A stretch of DNA of 64,000 nt from Streptococcus sp. 263_SSPC (GCF_001071995.1 NZ_JVNU01000021.1:20929-84928), one strand, 5' to 3'. Shown: positions 20,527 through 30,023, counted from the stretch's first letter. The notes: generated from the letters alone by a model not told the origin. Translations and numbers: made by a program.

Positions 20527-21216
20527 TTAAAATAACGCAAATAGCGGTACAAGTAAAATCGGCATAAAGATGGCTGGCAAGAAATTCAACACCTTAATAT
20601 TCGTAATGCCTAGTAAGTTCATTGCTAAACCGACTAAAAGTACGGACCCCACTGCCGACATCGATAGGGTTACCACATCATTTAAATGAGGGGCAACGAT
20701 TTGTGATAAGCCCACTAAAATTAACTCATACGCAATGACCGCCACAGCAGAAAGCCCTACTCCAATCCCTTCCGTTGCCGCAAGGAAAATTGAAGTAATC
20801 CCGTCAAGTACTGACTTTGTTTGAAGTAACGTTGGGTCTCCTGTAATTCCTAGCTGGATAGATCCCATTGTGGCAAGAGCTCCCACGCAGAAAATCATCA
20901 CTGCCGCAACGAACCCTTCGCCGATATTTAAATTGTTTTCTTTACCTTTTGAAGCCTTCTCCTGAAGCCAGTCTGAGAACTTGCGTACTCGCTCCTCCAT
21001 TTGAAGCCCTTCTCCGACAACCCCACCGCATACAAGCGATAAAATCATAATCAAGCTATTTGGGATTTGAATCGCGCCTTTAATTCCGACTAAGAACACA
21101 CATAGCGCTAACCCTTGCATGATATGTTGTGCGAAGCGCTCTGAAATAATATGACGTAAAAATACACCCGCAAGCGCTCCGACAACAATAGCTATCCCAT
21201 TAATAAATATAATCAC
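20527..21216 (-). CDS. DUF554 membrane protein (YdfK-like)
   Basis: 229 residues with six or seven hydrophobic segments. It opens MIIFINGIAIVVGALAGVFL and contains LALCVFLVGIKGAIQ, the DUF554 pattern. Members are conserved inner-membrane proteins without an assigned substrate. It is 53 bp downstream of the ssb paralogue; a short hairpin (TAGTGAA...TTCACTA, about 21243-21271) without a U-run lies between them. Confidence 0.85.
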   Translation of the reverse strand: MIIFINGIAIVVGALAGVFLRHIISERFAQHIMQGLALCVFLVGIKGAIQIPNSLIMILSLVCGGVVGEGLQMEERVRKFSDWLQEKASKGKENNLNIGEGFVAAVMIFCVGALATMGSIQLGITGDPTLLQTKSVLDGITSIFLAATEGIGVGLSAVAVIAYELILVGLSQIVAPHLNDVVTLSMSAVGSVLLVGLAMNLLGITNIKVLNFLPAIFMPILLVPLFALF

Positions 21217-21269
21217 TCGAAAAACTCCTTCATTTTAACCATTCTAGTGAAGGAATTTCTCTCCTTTCA

Positions 21270-21650
21270 CTATTCCACAAACAAACTTTGCGGATCTTCA
21301 AAAGGACTCGCTCCGTTCTCTTCTGTTTCGTGTTTTCTCTCTAAGAAGTACACTTCCTCAATCACCACTTCGGTCACATACACTTCTTGATGATTCTTGT
21401 TAGTGTAGCGACGAGTGTTGAGTCGTCCTTCCACGCCAATGCGGTCCCCTTTTTTGACAAACTTGCCGATACGCTCCGCAATTCTGCCCCAAGCGACCAC
21501 TTGGATAAAGTGTGAATGATAGGAATCATCGCTGTTACGGTACACATTTTGCACCGCGATGGTATTATTAAACACACTCTTTCCGGAAGGTTGAAGTTGT
21601 TGCACCTCTACCTCTTTGACAACACGACCAATTAAAGATACTAAGTTCAT
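21270..21650 (-). CDS. Single-stranded DNA-binding protein paralogue
   Basis: 126 residues with a single OB fold (LIGRVVKEVEVQQLQPSGKS, VVAWGRIAERIGKFVKKGDR, GVEGRLNTRRY). The tail is short and ends QSLFVE, not the acidic D-D-x-x-P-F tip that housekeeping SSB uses to recruit partners. This suggests a secondary, possibly competence-related SSB (SsbB-like) rather than the replication protein. AGGAGG precedes the ATG. It follows whiA by 50 bp. Confidence 0.85.
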   Translation of the reverse strand: MNLVSLIGRVVKEVEVQQLQPSGKSVFNNTIAVQNVYRNSDDSYHSHFIQVVAWGRIAERIGKFVKKGDRIGVEGRLNTRRYTNKNHQEVYVTEVVIEEVYFLERKHETEENGASPFEDPQSLFVE

Positions 21651-21700
21651 AAGACGAACCTCCTATAGTTTTTTCTATAGTAAGCTACGCCACACTTCCT

Positions 21701-22651
21701 CTAATTGGCTTTTCCTTCTTCTCTTAATTTTTGAGAAAATTCAGAAATCTTACGCAGTCTGTGGTTAACCCCTGATTTTGAGATAGGCCCAGAAGGTAAC
21801 ATTTCGCCCAATTCTTTCAAACTAATTTCTGGATTCTCTAAACGGATTTTTGCAATATCCGATAATTTATCCGGCAAGGCATCCAGTCCCACCGTATCTT
21901 CGATATATTGAATCTCTTCGATTTGACGAGTGGCTGCGTTCACCACTTTATTAATATTGGCATTCTCGCAGTTCACTAAACGATTCGCCGTATTTCGCAT
22001 ATCGCGAATGATTCGGATATCTTCAAAATGCAGCATCGCTTTGGAAGCATGAATCACGGCAAGGAAGTCTGCGATTTTCTCGGCTTCTTTCAAGTACGTG
22101 ATATACCCCTTACGACGCTCAATCGTTCTGGCGTTCAATCCAAACGCATTCATCATCTGACAAATATCGTCGTTGTGCTCTTCGTAAATCGAATAAATCT
22201 CTAAGTGATAACGGCTTGTTTTCGGATCATTAATCGAACCACCAGCCAGAAACGCCCCACGAAGGTAGGCACGCATCTTCTCTTCGTCTTCACGAACATT
22301 TTCCGGAACGCGCATATTAAATAAGCCGCTCGACTTGATATTCAAGTCTTCCAGAATTTCTTCCGTTCCGTGTTTCAAACGTACAATATACACATTGTTC
22401 TTCTTCAGTTTCATCTTACGGCGAACCAAGAGTTCACTTTCCACTTGATAATACTTCTTCAAGAGCACATAAATGCGTCTGGCAATCGCAGCATTTTCTG
22501 TTTGGATATTTAAAATCAATTGACGATTCAAAATTCCAACCGCCCCATTCATTCGAATCAGCGCCGCTAGTTCATATTTTGAATAGTCATATTGCACTTC
22601 TAGTTGCGTTAGTTCTTGTTTTGTCTCTGCAGCAAATGATAGTAAGGACAC
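21701..22651 (-). CDS. whiA: WhiA homologue, sporulation-regulator-type DNA-binding protein
   Basis: 316 residues. It has a LAGLIDADG-like N-terminal domain ([27 protein letters not shown]) and a C-terminal HTH ([22 protein letters not shown]). In non-sporulating Firmicutes, WhiA influences division and chromosome segregation. The start is GTG at 22651, 6 bp after AAAGGAGG; this yields the family-typical [14 protein letters not shown] opening. The ATG nine codons upstream lies inside the ribosome site. Gene order rapZ-yvcK-whiA is universal in Firmicutes. Confidence 0.95.
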   Translation of the reverse strand: MSLLSFAAETKQELTQLEVQYDYSKYELAALIRMNGAVGILNRQLILNIQTENAAIARRIYVLLKKYYQVESELLVRRKMKLKKNNVYIVRLKHGTEEILEDLNIKSSGLFNMRVPENVREDEEKMRAYLRGAFLAGGSINDPKTSRYHLEIYSIYEEHNDDICQMMNAFGLNARTIERRKGYITYLKEAEKIADFLAVIHASKAMLHFEDIRIIRDMRNTANRLVNCENANINKVVNAATRQIEEIQYIEDTVGLDALPDKLSDIAKIRLENPEISLKELGEMLPSGPISKSGVNHRLRKISEFSQKLREEGKAN

Positions 22652-22684
22652 AGGCCTCCTCCTTTCTCTTCTAGTCATGTTGAA

Positions 22685-22711
22685 GGAGCCAAGAGGAAGT
22701 CTTGGCTCCTA
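22685..22711. other. Perfect hairpin between yvcK and whiA
   Basis: AGGAGCCAAGA (22685-22695) and its complement (22701-22711) form an 11-bp stem with a 5-base loop, right after the yvcK stop codon. No U-run follows on the minus strand, so a pausing or processing site fits better than an intrinsic terminator. Confidence 0.6.
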
Positions 22712-22723
22712 TTTCATTCGTTA

Positions 22724-23755
22724 TTATTCAATTCGTGCACTTTGTAAGAGACGGAATAATTCGTCGATAACTTTTTCACCATCATGGTATACGCCTTTTT
22801 CACGTAATTTAATAAAGTCAGACGACACTACTCGGCATCCCTCGTCGCGCAATCCTTGGAAGTCGTACTTCACTTGGTAAAGATACTCTTCGTTCTTTTG
22901 TTGGTTTAAGTACTCTTCTGGCACTGCCTCAGTATTCACGAGAACGGTGTCGATAAACTGCGTTCCTAAATGTTCATGCAACACTCTCACATGATCTGCA
23001 TCGGTAAAGTGTTCCGTTTCACCACGTTGCGTCATGATGTTACAAATGTACACCACTTCCGCTTTCGTTTCGCAAACCGCTTGACCGATATCGCTAATCA
23101 TTAAGTTTGGCAAGATACTCGTATAAAGACTACCAGGTCCTAGTACAACCATATCGGCTTCCATAATCGCATTGATGACTTCACGCGCAGCTGTTGGCGT
23201 ACGGCTTTCATCAAGCTTACGATTTTCGTCGTAGCAATGCACGGAAACTTTCTTAATCTTCTTGCGATATTTCACAAGTTCCGCTTCCCCGTCCACAATC
23301 GTTCCATCTTGGAATTCCGCGCGTAGTAATAATGGCTCTTCAGCGGCAGGATACACATGTCCTTCCACCGCCATCATACGGCTTAGGAGACGAATCGCAT
23401 CGAAAATATTTCCACGCATCTCTGTTAAGGCCGCAATAATTAAGTTCCCAATCGCATGTCCGGCGAAGAATTGATCATCGGAATTAAAACGATATTGGAA
23501 AATTTCTTTTTGTAAAGCGTTCATCGGAGAAAGAGCAATCATACAGTTTCGAATATCTCCTGGTGGCACAACGTTCATATAATCTCGAATGATTCCTGAA
23601 CTTCCACCATCATCGGCAACCGTTACAATCGCAGTCACATCCACATCTCTCTTACGCAGATTTCTCAGTAGTACTGGAAGTCCTGTACCTCCACCAATAA
23701 CAGTGATTTTAGGGCCTTTCTTTCTTGGAGGATTCGGTGTTACCTCAAACATCAT
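22724..23755 (-). CDS. yvcK: YvcK/GlmR, gluconeogenesis and cell-wall regulator
   Basis: 343 residues, CofD-like Rossmann fold that binds UDP-sugars. Motifs: [20 protein letters not shown] near the N-terminus, [23 protein letters not shown] and [18 protein letters not shown]. In B. subtilis it stimulates GlmS to feed UDP-GlcNAc synthesis and is needed for growth on gluconeogenic carbon. The start overlaps the rapZ stop by 4 bp (ATGA), so translation is coupled. The conserved partner order supports the call. Confidence 0.96.
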   Translation of the reverse strand: MMFEVTPNPPRKKGPKITVIGGGTGLPVLLRNLRKRDVDVTAIVTVADDGGSSGIIRDYMNVVPPGDIRNCMIALSPMNALQKEIFQYRFNSDDQFFAGHAIGNLIIAALTEMRGNIFDAIRLLSRMMAVEGHVYPAAEEPLLLRAEFQDGTIVDGEAELVKYRKKIKKVSVHCYDENRKLDESRTPTAAREVINAIMEADMVVLGPGSLYTSILPNLMISDIGQAVCETKAEVVYICNIMTQRGETEHFTDADHVRVLHEHLGTQFIDTVLVNTEAVPEEYLNQQKNEEYLYQVKYDFQGLRDEGCRVVSSDFIKLREKGVYHDGEKVIDELFRLLQSARIE

Positions 23756-24642
23756 GAGCGTCCATTCCCTTCTTTACGACGGTCTTTGTCACGATGAGAG
23801 ATTGTCACGTTGTAAGAGTCTGATAATAATTCGCGCCCGATACGTTCCGCAAAAGCTACAGAACGGTGTTGACCGCCTGTACATCCGATGGCAATCGTCA
23901 CGCTAGATTTTCCTTCTTTTTTGTAGCCTGGGATTGAGAAGTCGAGTAAGTCCATCAATTTATGATAGAACGTCTTCGCTTCAGGTTGACTCATAACGTA
24001 ATCATACACTGGCTCATCTAATCCCGTTAGCGGACGTAATTCAGGGATATAATGTGGATTTGGTAAGAAACGAACATCCATCACGACATCCGCATCGATT
24101 GGAAGTCCGTATTTAAATCCAAATGACATCACTTGGACTGTGAAAATTCCTTCGTTGCCTGTAGAGAAAGCTTGCATGATTTCTTCACGTAATTTACGTG
24201 GTGAAAGATTTGTTGTATCAATCACTTTTTGCGCGCGTGTCTTAATATCTTGTAACAAGCGACGTTCAGAAATAATCCCATCGTAAATACGACCATCACT
24301 TGCTAGAGGGTGCGTTCTTCTTGTTTCTTTGTAACGAGAAACAAGCGCATCATCGCTCGCTTCTAAGAATAAAATTTTTGTTGTAATAAATGATGTGTTA
24401 TCAAGGCCAGCAATAGCGGACATGATTTCATCAAAGAATGCGCGTGAACGTAAGTCGATTACGAGCGCAATTTTTGTAATTTTTCCTGATTCTTTTACTA
24501 ATTCCCAAAATTTTGGTAGAAGACTTGGTGGCATATTATCGACACAGAAATATCCCATGTCTTCGAAACTTTGCATTGCAACAGTTTTCCCTGCCCCACT
24601 CATACCTGTAATGACGACTAATTCTAATTGATCTACTGCCAT
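23752..24642 (-). CDS. rapZ: RapZ/YvcJ nucleotide-binding RNase adaptor
   Basis: 296 residues. P-loop GMSGAGKT at residues 13-20; the C-terminal sensor domain has [21 protein letters not shown] and [17 protein letters not shown]. In E. coli RapZ senses GlcN6P and guides RNase E; the Firmicutes homologue YvcJ hydrolyses GTP and affects competence. AGGAG lies 8 bp before the ATG at 24642; the ATG six bases earlier is too close to it. An extended -10 (TGT-TATAAT, 24682-24687) is 40 bp upstream. Confidence 0.96.
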   Translation of the reverse strand: MAVDQLELVVITGMSGAGKTVAMQSFEDMGYFCVDNMPPSLLPKFWELVKESGKITKIALVIDLRSRAFFDEIMSAIAGLDNTSFITTKILFLEASDDALVSRYKETRRTHPLASDGRIYDGIISERRLLQDIKTRAQKVIDTTNLSPRKLREEIMQAFSTGNEGIFTVQVMSFGFKYGLPIDADVVMDVRFLPNPHYIPELRPLTGLDEPVYDYVMSQPEAKTFYHKLMDLLDFSIPGYKKEGKSSVTIAIGCTGGQHRSVAFAERIGRELLSDSYNVTISHRDKDRRKEGNGRS

Positions 24643-24742
24643 TGTCATTCTCCTATCTCAAACGATATTGTTATCTTTACAATTATAACACATCCGGGCG
24701 TGTCATCGTTAACTTTTTTAGCAAAAATACTCTTTTTATCAC

Positions 24743-24771
24743 ACAAAAAAGCGAGGGTTCCCCCTCGCTTT
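24743..24771 (-). terminator. Intrinsic terminator of the two-component operon
   Basis: An AAGCGAGGG stem (24750-24771) is followed by UUUUUU on the minus strand, 3 bp past the histidine kinase stop. Confidence 0.92.
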
Positions 24772-24774
24772 CCA

Positions 24775-25773
24775 TTAATCTTTCACTTGTATCACTTCAG
24801 ACGGAATCTGAATATGAACCGTTGTCCCTTCTCCAACAGTCGAGTCTACACTAAGCGTAACGCCTAATCGTTTGGCAATCTCTGAAGATAAGTAGAGCCC
24901 TAGTCCTGTTGATTGGTGGTTCACACGACCATTATAGCCACTAAATCCACGTTCAAAAATTCGTTTAATATCGTAAGGGGCAATCCCGATTCCCGTATCT
25001 TCAATCGTTAACGTATCGCCTTCAAAAAGAATACGAATCGTTCCATCTTCAGGCGTATATTTCACCGCATTCGATAACACTTGCTCGACGATGACGCCTA
25101 ACCATTTCGAATCCGTCACGACCTTTTTCTCAGTAGGAACATAGTCCAAATGCAATTTCTTCGAAATAAAGAAGGTTGCGTATTTCTTCAAGAGCGGACG
25201 AATCACTTCATCGATAGAAATCGTTGCAATCGATAAGTCCTGATGGAAACTTTCCATTCGAACATAATGCAGTGCTAGTTCTGTATATGTCGTAATCCGA
25301 ACGAGTTCTTGACTCAATAAGGATTTCTCAGACGTTTGCGGCAACTCACGAATCAACAATTGACTTGCGGCAATACTCGTTTTAATTTGATGCGCCCATA
25401 AAGTATAGTAGTCCACATCTTCCTTGCGAAGTTGCTTCATCTTCGTACTTAGCCCTCGCATATCCGACTTCTCTTGTTGAATCGCCTCATATAAATGACT
25501 CACAACAGGCGAAAATCCATCGTCTAGCGTCGTCACTTCCTGCTGCAAACTTCGAACGACTTCTCTGTACTTTCTCCAATCGTGCCACAAAAGTGCACCA
25601 ACAATCACCAAAAGGAAAAAGGCTTGTAAAAATAAATAATAGCCCACTTCTGAATTTAGCCAATTAAAGACGAAGAAGAACCCAATCGAAAACAATTCGA
25701 TGAAGGCCAGCGCCCCGAGTAAGAAGGCATGCGATTTGAACCAAGCCATACTAAATTCCACTTTTGTCTTCAT
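24775..25773 (-). CDS. Intramembrane-sensing histidine kinase (BceS-like)
   Basis: 332 residues. Two membrane segments (about 15-37 and 43-62) with only about five residues between them, so it has no extracellular sensor. The phospho-acceptor is His128 (WAHQIKTS); the ATPase domain has EQVLSNAVKYT, DTGIGIA and STGLGLYLS. This architecture is typical of BceS/GraS-type kinases, which sense antimicrobial-peptide stress through a partner BceAB transporter. Two such transporter modules lie 10-16 kb away. The start overlaps the regulator stop by 4 bp. Confidence 0.88.
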   Translation of the reverse strand: MKTKVEFSMAWFKSHAFLLGALAFIELFSIGFFFVFNWLNSEVGYYLFLQAFFLLVIVGALLWHDWRKYREVVRSLQQEVTTLDDGFSPVVSHLYEAIQQEKSDMRGLSTKMKQLRKEDVDYYTLWAHQIKTSIAASQLLIRELPQTSEKSLLSQELVRITTYTELALHYVRMESFHQDLSIATISIDEVIRPLLKKYATFFISKKLHLDYVPTEKKVVTDSKWLGVIVEQVLSNAVKYTPEDGTIRILFEGDTLTIEDTGIGIAPYDIKRIFERGFSGYNGRVNHQSTGLGLYLSSEIAKRLGVTLSVDSTVGEGTTVHIQIPSEVIQVKD

Positions 25774-26453
25774 TCAATCACTTCCGCCAATCCATACCCG
25801 ACGCCTTTTTTCGTCGTGATTAATTTTTCCAACCCGATTTCGCCAAGACGCTTCCGCAAACGAGCAACTGTGACAGATAAGGTATTATCATCGACAAACA
25901 CATCGCTATTCCACAATGCATTCATTAAATCTTCTCTTGGCGCAATGTCCCCTTGTTTTTCAAATAGTACACGTAAAATGATAAATTCATTCTTCGACAA
26001 TTCGATGACATTACCTTCATACGAAACTTTTCCACTTCCAAGCTGCAAGGCAATCCCCTTATATTCCAGCCAATCTTTCTGCTGAACGAACTCATAACTG
26101 CGACGCATCATCCCTTGAATTTTTGCGACCAATACACTCGGCTCAAACGGTTTTGTCATATAATCATCCGCACCCATATTAATCGACATCACAATATCCA
26201 TCGCTTGATCCCTGGACGACAAGAACATAATCGGCACCTGAGACACCTTACGAATCTCTTGGCACCAATAATAGCCATTATAAAACGGCAATGTAATATC
26301 CAGAATGACCAACTGCGGATTGATGGCTAAAAATTGAGTGTACACTTGCGAAAAGTCTTCCACCGCAACGACTTCATAATTCCATTTTTCTAATTCTTGT
26401 ACAATTGCATCACGAATGACTCTTTCATCTTCGACAATCATTATTGTTTGCAT
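25770..26453 (-). CDS. OmpR-family response regulator (BceR-like)
   Basis: 227 residues. Receiver domain with phospho-acceptor Asp52 (LVILDITLPF), Thr/Ser near 78-80 (FLSSRD) and Lys near 101 (YMTKPF); C-terminal winged helix (ISKNEF-like ELSKNEFIILRVLFE, VDDNTLSVTVARLRKRL). It pairs with the overlapping kinase downstream. Given the kinase type, expected targets are cell-envelope stress genes, most simply the Bce-type transporters at 35.6-41.3 kb. Confidence 0.92.
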   Translation of the reverse strand: MQTIMIVEDERVIRDAIVQELEKWNYEVVAVEDFSQVYTQFLAINPQLVILDITLPFYNGYYWCQEIRKVSQVPIMFLSSRDQAMDIVMSINMGADDYMTKPFEPSVLVAKIQGMMRRSYEFVQQKDWLEYKGIALQLGSGKVSYEGNVIELSKNEFIILRVLFEKQGDIAPREDLMNALWNSDVFVDDNTLSVTVARLRKRLGEIGLEKLITTKKGVGYGLAEVIE

Positions 26454-26503
26454 ACACTCACCTCGTTTTCATTGTAACATCTTTCCAATTTACAGAAAAC
26501 CAT

Positions 26504-27175
26504 CTATTTCCTAATTTCTCGTATCATTTCCCATAAAGTCGTTTGATGATCTTGCTCCGTTCCAATTTCATATACGAAGCCATCGGACTCGTCACGACCA
26601 AAGATAAAGAACTCTACCGGCTGCGACTCTTCTATCCCCAAAATCCGACTAACCACTGGAAGTTGAATGCTATATTTTAGATAAAATGTATTATCCCCAG
26701 TAGGACTTTCTTCTTTCTTCGTATAAATATTCTCTCGCAATTTTGCCTTTGCCAAAATATCTTTATTCAATTGCAATTCCTGGAATACAAACTTTCCTTG
26801 TGGCCAGAGTTTTTTCGCCTCTTCTTCGTTTTCAAAAACAAACTTTCCATCCACATATTGGAACGGTATACTTTTCTCTTCTTCCTTAGTTTTAGAATTG
26901 AGCTGCTTAATCGTTCCAACTAGCGGCTTCCCTTTTTCCCTAGCCTCAAGATAAACAAATACATTCGAGTCACCGACTACACGCATCTGACTTACGGTAA
27001 ATCCATTCGGAAACTGCTCAAATAAATCTTCAATATTTTTTGTCGGATAAACACGGCTCAATTCTTTCCCAGCCAGCTCTTCAAGATACCCACGACTCGT
27101 GTGATCCGCACACCCTACTAACATCGCTACGCATAACATCAATAGCCCAATCCACGACCATTTCTTTAACTTCAC
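26504..27175 (-). CDS. Lipoprotein, possibly Csa1/Lpl-like
   Basis: 223 residues. It has a lipoprotein signal peptide with lipobox LVGC and lipidation at Cys22, so it is a surface-anchored protein. After the signal, YPTKNIEDLFEQF resembles the YPIKNLEDL motif of staphylococcal tandem (Csa1/Lpl) lipoproteins, but I cannot align the rest with confidence. It lies 50 bp upstream of the two-component genes on the same strand and may share their role. The start is GTG at 27175, 8 bp after GAGG; a TTG seven codons earlier is also open. Confidence 0.65.
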   Translation of the reverse strand: MKLKKWSWIGLLMLCVAMLVGCADHTSRGYLEELAGKELSRVYPTKNIEDLFEQFPNGFTVSQMRVVGDSNVFVYLEAREKGKPLVGTIKQLNSKTKEEEKSIPFQYVDGKFVFENEEEAKKLWPQGKFVFQELQLNKDILAKAKLRENIYTKKEESPTGDNTFYLKYSIQLPVVSRILGIEESQPVEFFIFGRDESDGFVYEIGTEQDHQTTLWEMIREIRK

Positions 27176-27312
27176 ACACAAAACCTCACTTTGCAATACA
27201 GTGCCTTCATCATACCATATCCCGCCTATACCGTAACATTCCCTAACAAAATCCTAAACTTTTCGCAATCTCAACATAAGAATCTCCAATCCATTTTAAG
27301 CACATTCCTCTT

Positions 27313-27383
27313 TCGAATGAAGGAATACTCGCACTAACATCATCGAAGCAAAACAACAACGTTAAGAGGCAAATAAAAAAGCT
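27313..27383 (+). repeat. Direct repeat preceding copy B
   Basis: The stretch beginning TTTCGAATGAAGGAATA recurs in diverged form at 27536-27612 (shared TTTCGAATGAAGGAATA, CTAAC, GAAGCAA, CAACAAC). Each copy leads into a palindrome repeat (B and C), so a unit of about 225 bp was duplicated in tandem. Confidence 0.7.
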
Positions 27384-27530
27384 ACGCGTTTTCGGATAAC
27401 ATAGTAGCCATTATAGCGATTAGTAATCGATGCGAATTACGGATGGTTGGAAATTCATTTCCTACCATCCGTTTGAGGCTCGATAGGATTGAGACCTTGG
27501 CTCAATCCGGTACAGCTATATTGGCTAACG
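27384..27530 (+). repeat. Long-palindrome repeat, copy B
   Basis: Same core order as copy A: GATGCGAATTAC, hairpin 1 with 10-bp arms GGATGGTTGG (27441-27450) and CCTACCATCC (27461-27470, one G-U pair), GTTTGAGGCTC, hairpin 2 GGATTGAG/CTCAATCC (27486-27493 with 27501-27508) around an ACCTTGG loop, then CCGGTAC. The outer arms are short (TAGCCA with TATAGC pairs). Confidence 0.8.
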
Positions 27531-27535
27531 CTTCT

Positions 27536-27612
27536 CATTTCGAATGAAGGAATAATTGTTCTAACTTTATTGAAGCAACACAACAACTTAACTGCTGATA
27601 AAACAGAAAACT
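27536..27612 (+). repeat. Direct repeat preceding copy C
   Basis: Second, diverged copy of the 27313-27383 sequence, lying between palindromes B and C. Confidence 0.7.
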
Positions 27613-27775
27613 CCTCAGAGGTTATAGAAAGCATTATAGGAAATGATAACCAATGTGAATTACAGTCTCTAGAAATTCATTTCGTAGAGACTGTTTGAAG
27701 CTTGGTAGGTTTGAGACCTAAGACTCAAACCGGTATCCTATAATGCTTTTCTATAACAAACTCTGAGGAGTTTGA
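27606..27775 (+). repeat. Long-palindrome repeat, copy C
   Basis: Outer arms AAACTCCTCAGAG (27608-27620) and the exact complement (27761-27773), continuing inward through TATAG and GCATTATAGGA. Core: AATGTGAATTAC, hairpin 1 CAGTCTCT/AGAGACTG (27663-27670 with 27685-27692), GTTTGAAGCTT, hairpin 2 GGTTTGAG/CTCAAACC (27708-27715 with 27724-27731), CCGGTAT. It ends 12 bp from the stop codon of the nucleotidase, antisense to it, with no other terminator there. Confidence 0.85.
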
Positions 27776-27787
27776 AATGTCTATATA

Positions 27788-29344
27788 TTATTTCACCACA
27801 GTCTTAAAGTTGTTGTTGACTGTGGCTTCGATGACTGGATGTTTGCGCAAGTATTCCGCAATGAGCTCCGTCATGTCGATCTGCACCTCACGCACAATCT
27901 TCTCTGGCTTAAACATACTATAGTTTCCGCCACCAACTGCACGGTATTGGTTTGTCACTACTTCTAATTCATCCGTATCTTGAACCGGTTTGCCATGGTA
28001 CTCTAAGCGAGTCACACGGTCGCCGAATGGTCTAGTGAAGTCTAATGTGTACTCGATTCCTTCGTACATATCGTAGTTGTAGTATTGAGGTTTTGGTTCC
28101 ACATATTTAGGATTGAAGACTGCTTGTCCGTTTTCGACGATGAAATAAGTCGCCACACGTTCAAGAGCCGCTTTCAAGTCCGCACCGCTCACTTTTAGAA
28201 CGGCTAATGTATTTGGATAAATATAGTTCGTAATCACGTCACGCATACGGATTTCTGAGTTAAATCCACGTCCGTCATTGTTGAATAACGCAGTTCCTGA
28301 GATGTCCGCACCGCTGGCTTCCATTTGAACCTTATTGATAAATTCAATATATGGATGCTCGCTTAAACGTGCTGCATGTGGATCTTTAATGGTCATATCT
28401 CCAACAACTTTTCCTACTGGAGTATCTAACCAATCTTCCACTTCCGCTTGTAAATCGCTAAACATTTCTAATACGGCTGGATCTGCTGGCACATCTTCTG
28501 TTGGGTGAAGTTTTGCTTCACTTGAAACAACCGTATACTTTCCGTCTACTTTTTCCACTTCTAAGCTGATTTCACCGACATATGCGCCGCGGTATCCTGG
28601 TTGAATCACTGGCACGCCATTCACTTTTTGTGCAATCACACGGTGTTGGTGTCCTGTCACTAACGCATCGATTCCTTCTACTTGCGTCGCAATCGCATAC
28701 CCTTCGTTTTCTCCTGTTAAGAGTTCCGTTGGATCACCGCATGAAAGGTCGCACTCGAATCCTCCGTGATAAGTTACAACGACAACGTCCGCAACTTTAC
28801 GCATTTCTGGAACGTATTTCTTCGCTGTTTCCAACGCGCTCACGAATACTAAATCTTTTACCGTTGCAGGTTGTTCCCAATTTGGAATATAAGGCGTTGT
28901 AATCCCTAAAACTGCGATTTTCACGCCATCTTTCTCGAACACTTTGTAAGGTTCGCCAAACGCTGGCTTGCCGTCTTTTGTTAAAATGTTTGAGCAAAGA
29001 ATTGGGTGGTTGTAAGACGCAATCGCTTCTCTTAAGTAGTCTAACCCATAGTTAAACTCGTGGTTTCCTAGAATTCCTAAGTCATAGTTTAAATAGTTCA
29101 ATACTTTTGTTAAATCAGATGCTACTTTTGAATCTTGTTTACGAACATAGTAGCTTAATGGTGACCCTTGAATGAAGTCCCCGTTTTCGATTTGAATCAC
29201 AGGACCATTTGCTTCTTCTTTTAAGCGACGAATCACAGTCGCAGCCTTCGCCGTACTGAATCCTAAGTCCATGTTTCTCTCTGTATAGTTTGTCGGTAAC
29301 ACGTACCCATGCATATCACTAGTTTCAATAATTTTAATTTCCAT
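27788..29344 (-). CDS. Calcineurin-type 5'-nucleotidase/2',3'-cyclic phosphodiesterase family, no signal peptide
   Basis: 518 residues. N-terminal metallophosphatase domain (ETSDMHGYV with Asp10 and His12, NGDFIQGS, GNHEFNYGLDY at about 93-103, VVTYHGGFE, VTGHQHR) and C-terminal 5'-nucleotidase domain (NNDGRGFNSEI, YNYDMYEGIEY, TNQYRAVGGGNYSMF). Most relatives are secreted or wall-anchored, but this one starts directly at MEIKIIETSD with no signal sequence or anchor, so it should act inside the cell. GAGG is 8 bp before the ATG at 29344; the GTG four codons earlier lies on the ribosome site. Confidence 0.88.
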   Translation of the reverse strand: MEIKIIETSDMHGYVLPTNYTERNMDLGFSTAKAATVIRRLKEEANGPVIQIENGDFIQGSPLSYYVRKQDSKVASDLTKVLNYLNYDLGILGNHEFNYGLDYLREAIASYNHPILCSNILTKDGKPAFGEPYKVFEKDGVKIAVLGITTPYIPNWEQPATVKDLVFVSALETAKKYVPEMRKVADVVVVTYHGGFECDLSCGDPTELLTGENEGYAIATQVEGIDALVTGHQHRVIAQKVNGVPVIQPGYRGAYVGEISLEVEKVDGKYTVVSSEAKLHPTEDVPADPAVLEMFSDLQAEVEDWLDTPVGKVVGDMTIKDPHAARLSEHPYIEFINKVQMEASGADISGTALFNNDGRGFNSEIRMRDVITNYIYPNTLAVLKVSGADLKAALERVATYFIVENGQAVFNPKYVEPKPQYYNYDMYEGIEYTLDFTRPFGDRVTRLEYHGKPVQDTDELEVVTNQYRAVGGGNYSMFKPEKIVREVQIDMTELIAEYLRKHPVIEATVNNNFKTVVK

Positions 29345-29398
29345 AATGCGCCTCACTTTCTACAAATTCACACACTATTGTACCATAAAAAAGCCCTA

Positions 29399-29947
29399 TC
29401 ACAAAGGTTTCTCTGTCTGCAGTATTTCTGCGATTTTATCAAATGTCTTCCCATTTCGAATCGTAATCGTCTTATAAAATGGTTGCTTCAAAATCTTCTT
29501 ATGGTAAGTCGTTTTTTGATACTCTGCCTCATCAATTTTCGCCCAGAAGACTGCACATTTCCCAACAAATACTTTTTCATTATAAAACGCTGACTCTTCT
29601 ACAAATCGAACAACTTCATCAGTATCTGTCCCCCGTGAGAAAAACAAAATATCTTTTCTAGCAAACTCATCCTTCCACCAATCCGGAAGCCCAGCCATTT
29701 CTTTTAAGTACTCCTCTTTTGAAAGCAGCGCAAACGGAATCGAGAACTCATAATTCTCTTCTAATACCTTTTCAACCTTCAAAACGATTTTTTCTACACT
29801 CTCATCGCTTGCAAAAAATAAGTTCCCGCTATTAATGTACGAATCCACATCGCTGAACCCTTCACGTTTCAAGAATCCCTTCAATTCGCTCATCACGACT
29901 TTATTTTTACCACCAACATTGACGCCTCTTAATAAAAGCACATACAC
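29399..29947 (-). CDS. DUF1697 family protein
   Basis: 182 residues. The opening MYVLLLRGVNVGGKNKVVMS and SYINSGNLFFAS are the DUF1697 signature; the ending has TTYHKKILKQPFYKTITIRN. Soluble, with no membrane segment; biochemical function unknown in the family. It lies between the nucleotidase and the Ugp-like operon, and the operon's terminator separates it from ugpB. Confidence 0.88.
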   Translation of the reverse strand: MYVLLLRGVNVGGKNKVVMSELKGFLKREGFSDVDSYINSGNLFFASDESVEKIVLKVEKVLEENYEFSIPFALLSKEEYLKEMAGLPDWWKDEFARKDILFFSRGTDTDEVVRFVEESAFYNEKVFVGKCAVFWAKIDEAEYQKTTYHKKILKQPFYKTITIRNGKTFDKIAEILQTEKPL

Positions 29948-29954
29948 TCATTCC

Positions 29955-29990
29955 ACACAAAAAGCCTGAGGATAATTCCCCAGGCTTTCG
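29955..29990 (-). terminator. Intrinsic terminator of the Ugp-like operon
   Basis: An AAAGCCTG stem (29961-29968 with 29981-29988) is followed by UUUUU on the minus strand, 34 bp past the ugpB-like stop. Confidence 0.88.
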
Positions 29991-30023
29991 TTGTGATTGT
30001 GTTGTGAATGAACTTATATGTGA

